Assembly: GCA_030054275.1 (NCBI GenBank)
Contig: JASGCF010000219.1
Location: 1-5,821, forward strand
DNA length: 5,821 nt
Direction of reading: 5' to 3'
Origin: Limnohabitans sp.
GTDB lineage: Bacteria; Planctomycetota; Phycisphaerae; Phycisphaerales; SM1A02
The notes under the pieces: generated by a model
The model's input: only the letters and a program-made list of their open reading frames with translations
What the model was told of the DNA's origin: nothing
The model's database searches: none
Shown here: piece after piece, positions 5,525 to 5,821 of the stretch
How the letters are laid out: every line of letters begins with the position of its first letter
Position numbering within the stretch: position 1 is the stretch's first letter
Made by a program: the position numbers and the translations under genes

Positions 5525-5821
5525 ATGCGAGCCACAACAAACTTCGTGCGTCGTCTCCCATCGTCCGTACTCGGACTTGGCATGTGTGTGGTCACTCTCA
5601 TGCTTACGGCGAGATCAAGTTGCGCCGAGAGTTTGGCCGCACACAGCGGTACGGCGCTCTTGAGCACCAACCGACCCAACGCGGCGCAAGCAAGCGAGAC
5701 GCAATCGGCCGACGAGAAGCCGCTTTCCATCGCCGTGACGATTGATGATCGCGTGACCTTGCTTTCGATCGTCGCGAGGCTTTCTGGAGCAGATGAGTAC
5801 AACGATCGACGCGCGAAATCT
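5525..5821 (+). CDS. Exported protein, N-terminal part only; possible DUF4932 family (cut by right edge)
   Basis: An uninterrupted frame of 99 codons from ATG 5525 to the window end. Residues 1-35 form a signal peptide: VRRLP at 8-12, a hydrophobic core VLGLGMCVVTLMLTA (15-29), then SSCAES with cleavage likely after Ala35 (SCA|ES). Cys34 is in a poor lipobox (RSSC), so a lipoprotein is less likely. A Ser/Ala/Gln-rich linker covers about 36-68. The visible part of the mature domain begins IAVTIDDRVTLLSIVARLSG (71-90) then ADEYN (91-95). This resembles, from memory, the start of DUF4932 proteins, which carry a 'DPRVELLSI..RLAG..EYN' pattern and are secreted proteins of unknown function. The family call is tentative because most of the domain is missing. 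It follows the PH-domain gene by eight bases, so both are probably made together. Confidence 0.72.
   Translation, partial: MRATTNFVRRLPSSVLGLGMCVVTLMLTARSSCAESLAAHSGTALLSTNRPNAAQASETQSADEKPLSIAVTIDDRVTLLSIVARLSGADEYNDRRAKS

Noticed and set aside
5525..5821. Lipoprotein signal at Cys34 of the last protein
   Set aside because: The residues before the Cys (RSS) do not fit the usual L-[AS]-[GA]-C lipobox, so ordinary signal peptidase cleavage is likelier.
1..5821. tRNA or rRNA genes, CRISPR arrays, insertion sequences, phage or defence systems
   Set aside because: No cloverleaf-like stretch, spaced repeat array, transposase or defence-gene motif was seen, and the window is almost fully occupied by recognisable genes.

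Overview
The window carries two divergent, tightly packed gene sets in moderately GC-rich bacterial DNA, with no RNA gene, mobile element, CRISPR array or phage signal. I see housekeeping and envelope genes rather than a clearly new system. The oddities are in protein details and in the very compact divergent start region. The source is plausibly a planctomycete-like bacterium, perhaps Phycisphaerae. This is inferred from gene content and protein style only (a cyclophilin with an extra N-terminal domain, a lone gatB, secreted low-complexity proteins, a possible DUF4932-type protein) and is not proven.

Minus strand (2650 down to 1): a probably exported cyclophilin-type peptidylprolyl isomerase (1598-2650) overlaps by an ATGA junction an LplT-like major facilitator transporter (336-1601). 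After a 121-base gap comes the start of a secreted protein with a PSEK tandem repeat (1-214), which runs off the left edge.

Centre (2651-2690): only 40 bases separate the two divergent start codons. They hold a perfect 6-base-arm inverted repeat, no Shine-Dalgarno sequence for either gene, and -10-like hexamers placed so that both mRNAs could be leaderless.

Plus strand (2691 to 5821): gatB (aspartyl/glutamyl-tRNA amidotransferase subunit B, 2691-4262), then a hypoxanthine phosphoribosyltransferase with a His-rich N-terminal tail (4312-4941). A GTGA overlap leads to a two-helix membrane protein with a bacterial PH (DUF304/bPH2) domain (4938-5516). Eight bases later an exported protein begins (5525 onward), possibly of the DUF4932 family and cut by the right edge. 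The 49-, -4- and 8-base junctions suggest one transcription unit.

Functionally the plus-strand set mixes translation fidelity (GatB), purine salvage (Hpt) and envelope proteins. The minus-strand set is envelope-oriented (protein folding in the periplasm, lysophospholipid or other lipid transport, a secreted protein). The genes share location rather than an obvious common pathway.
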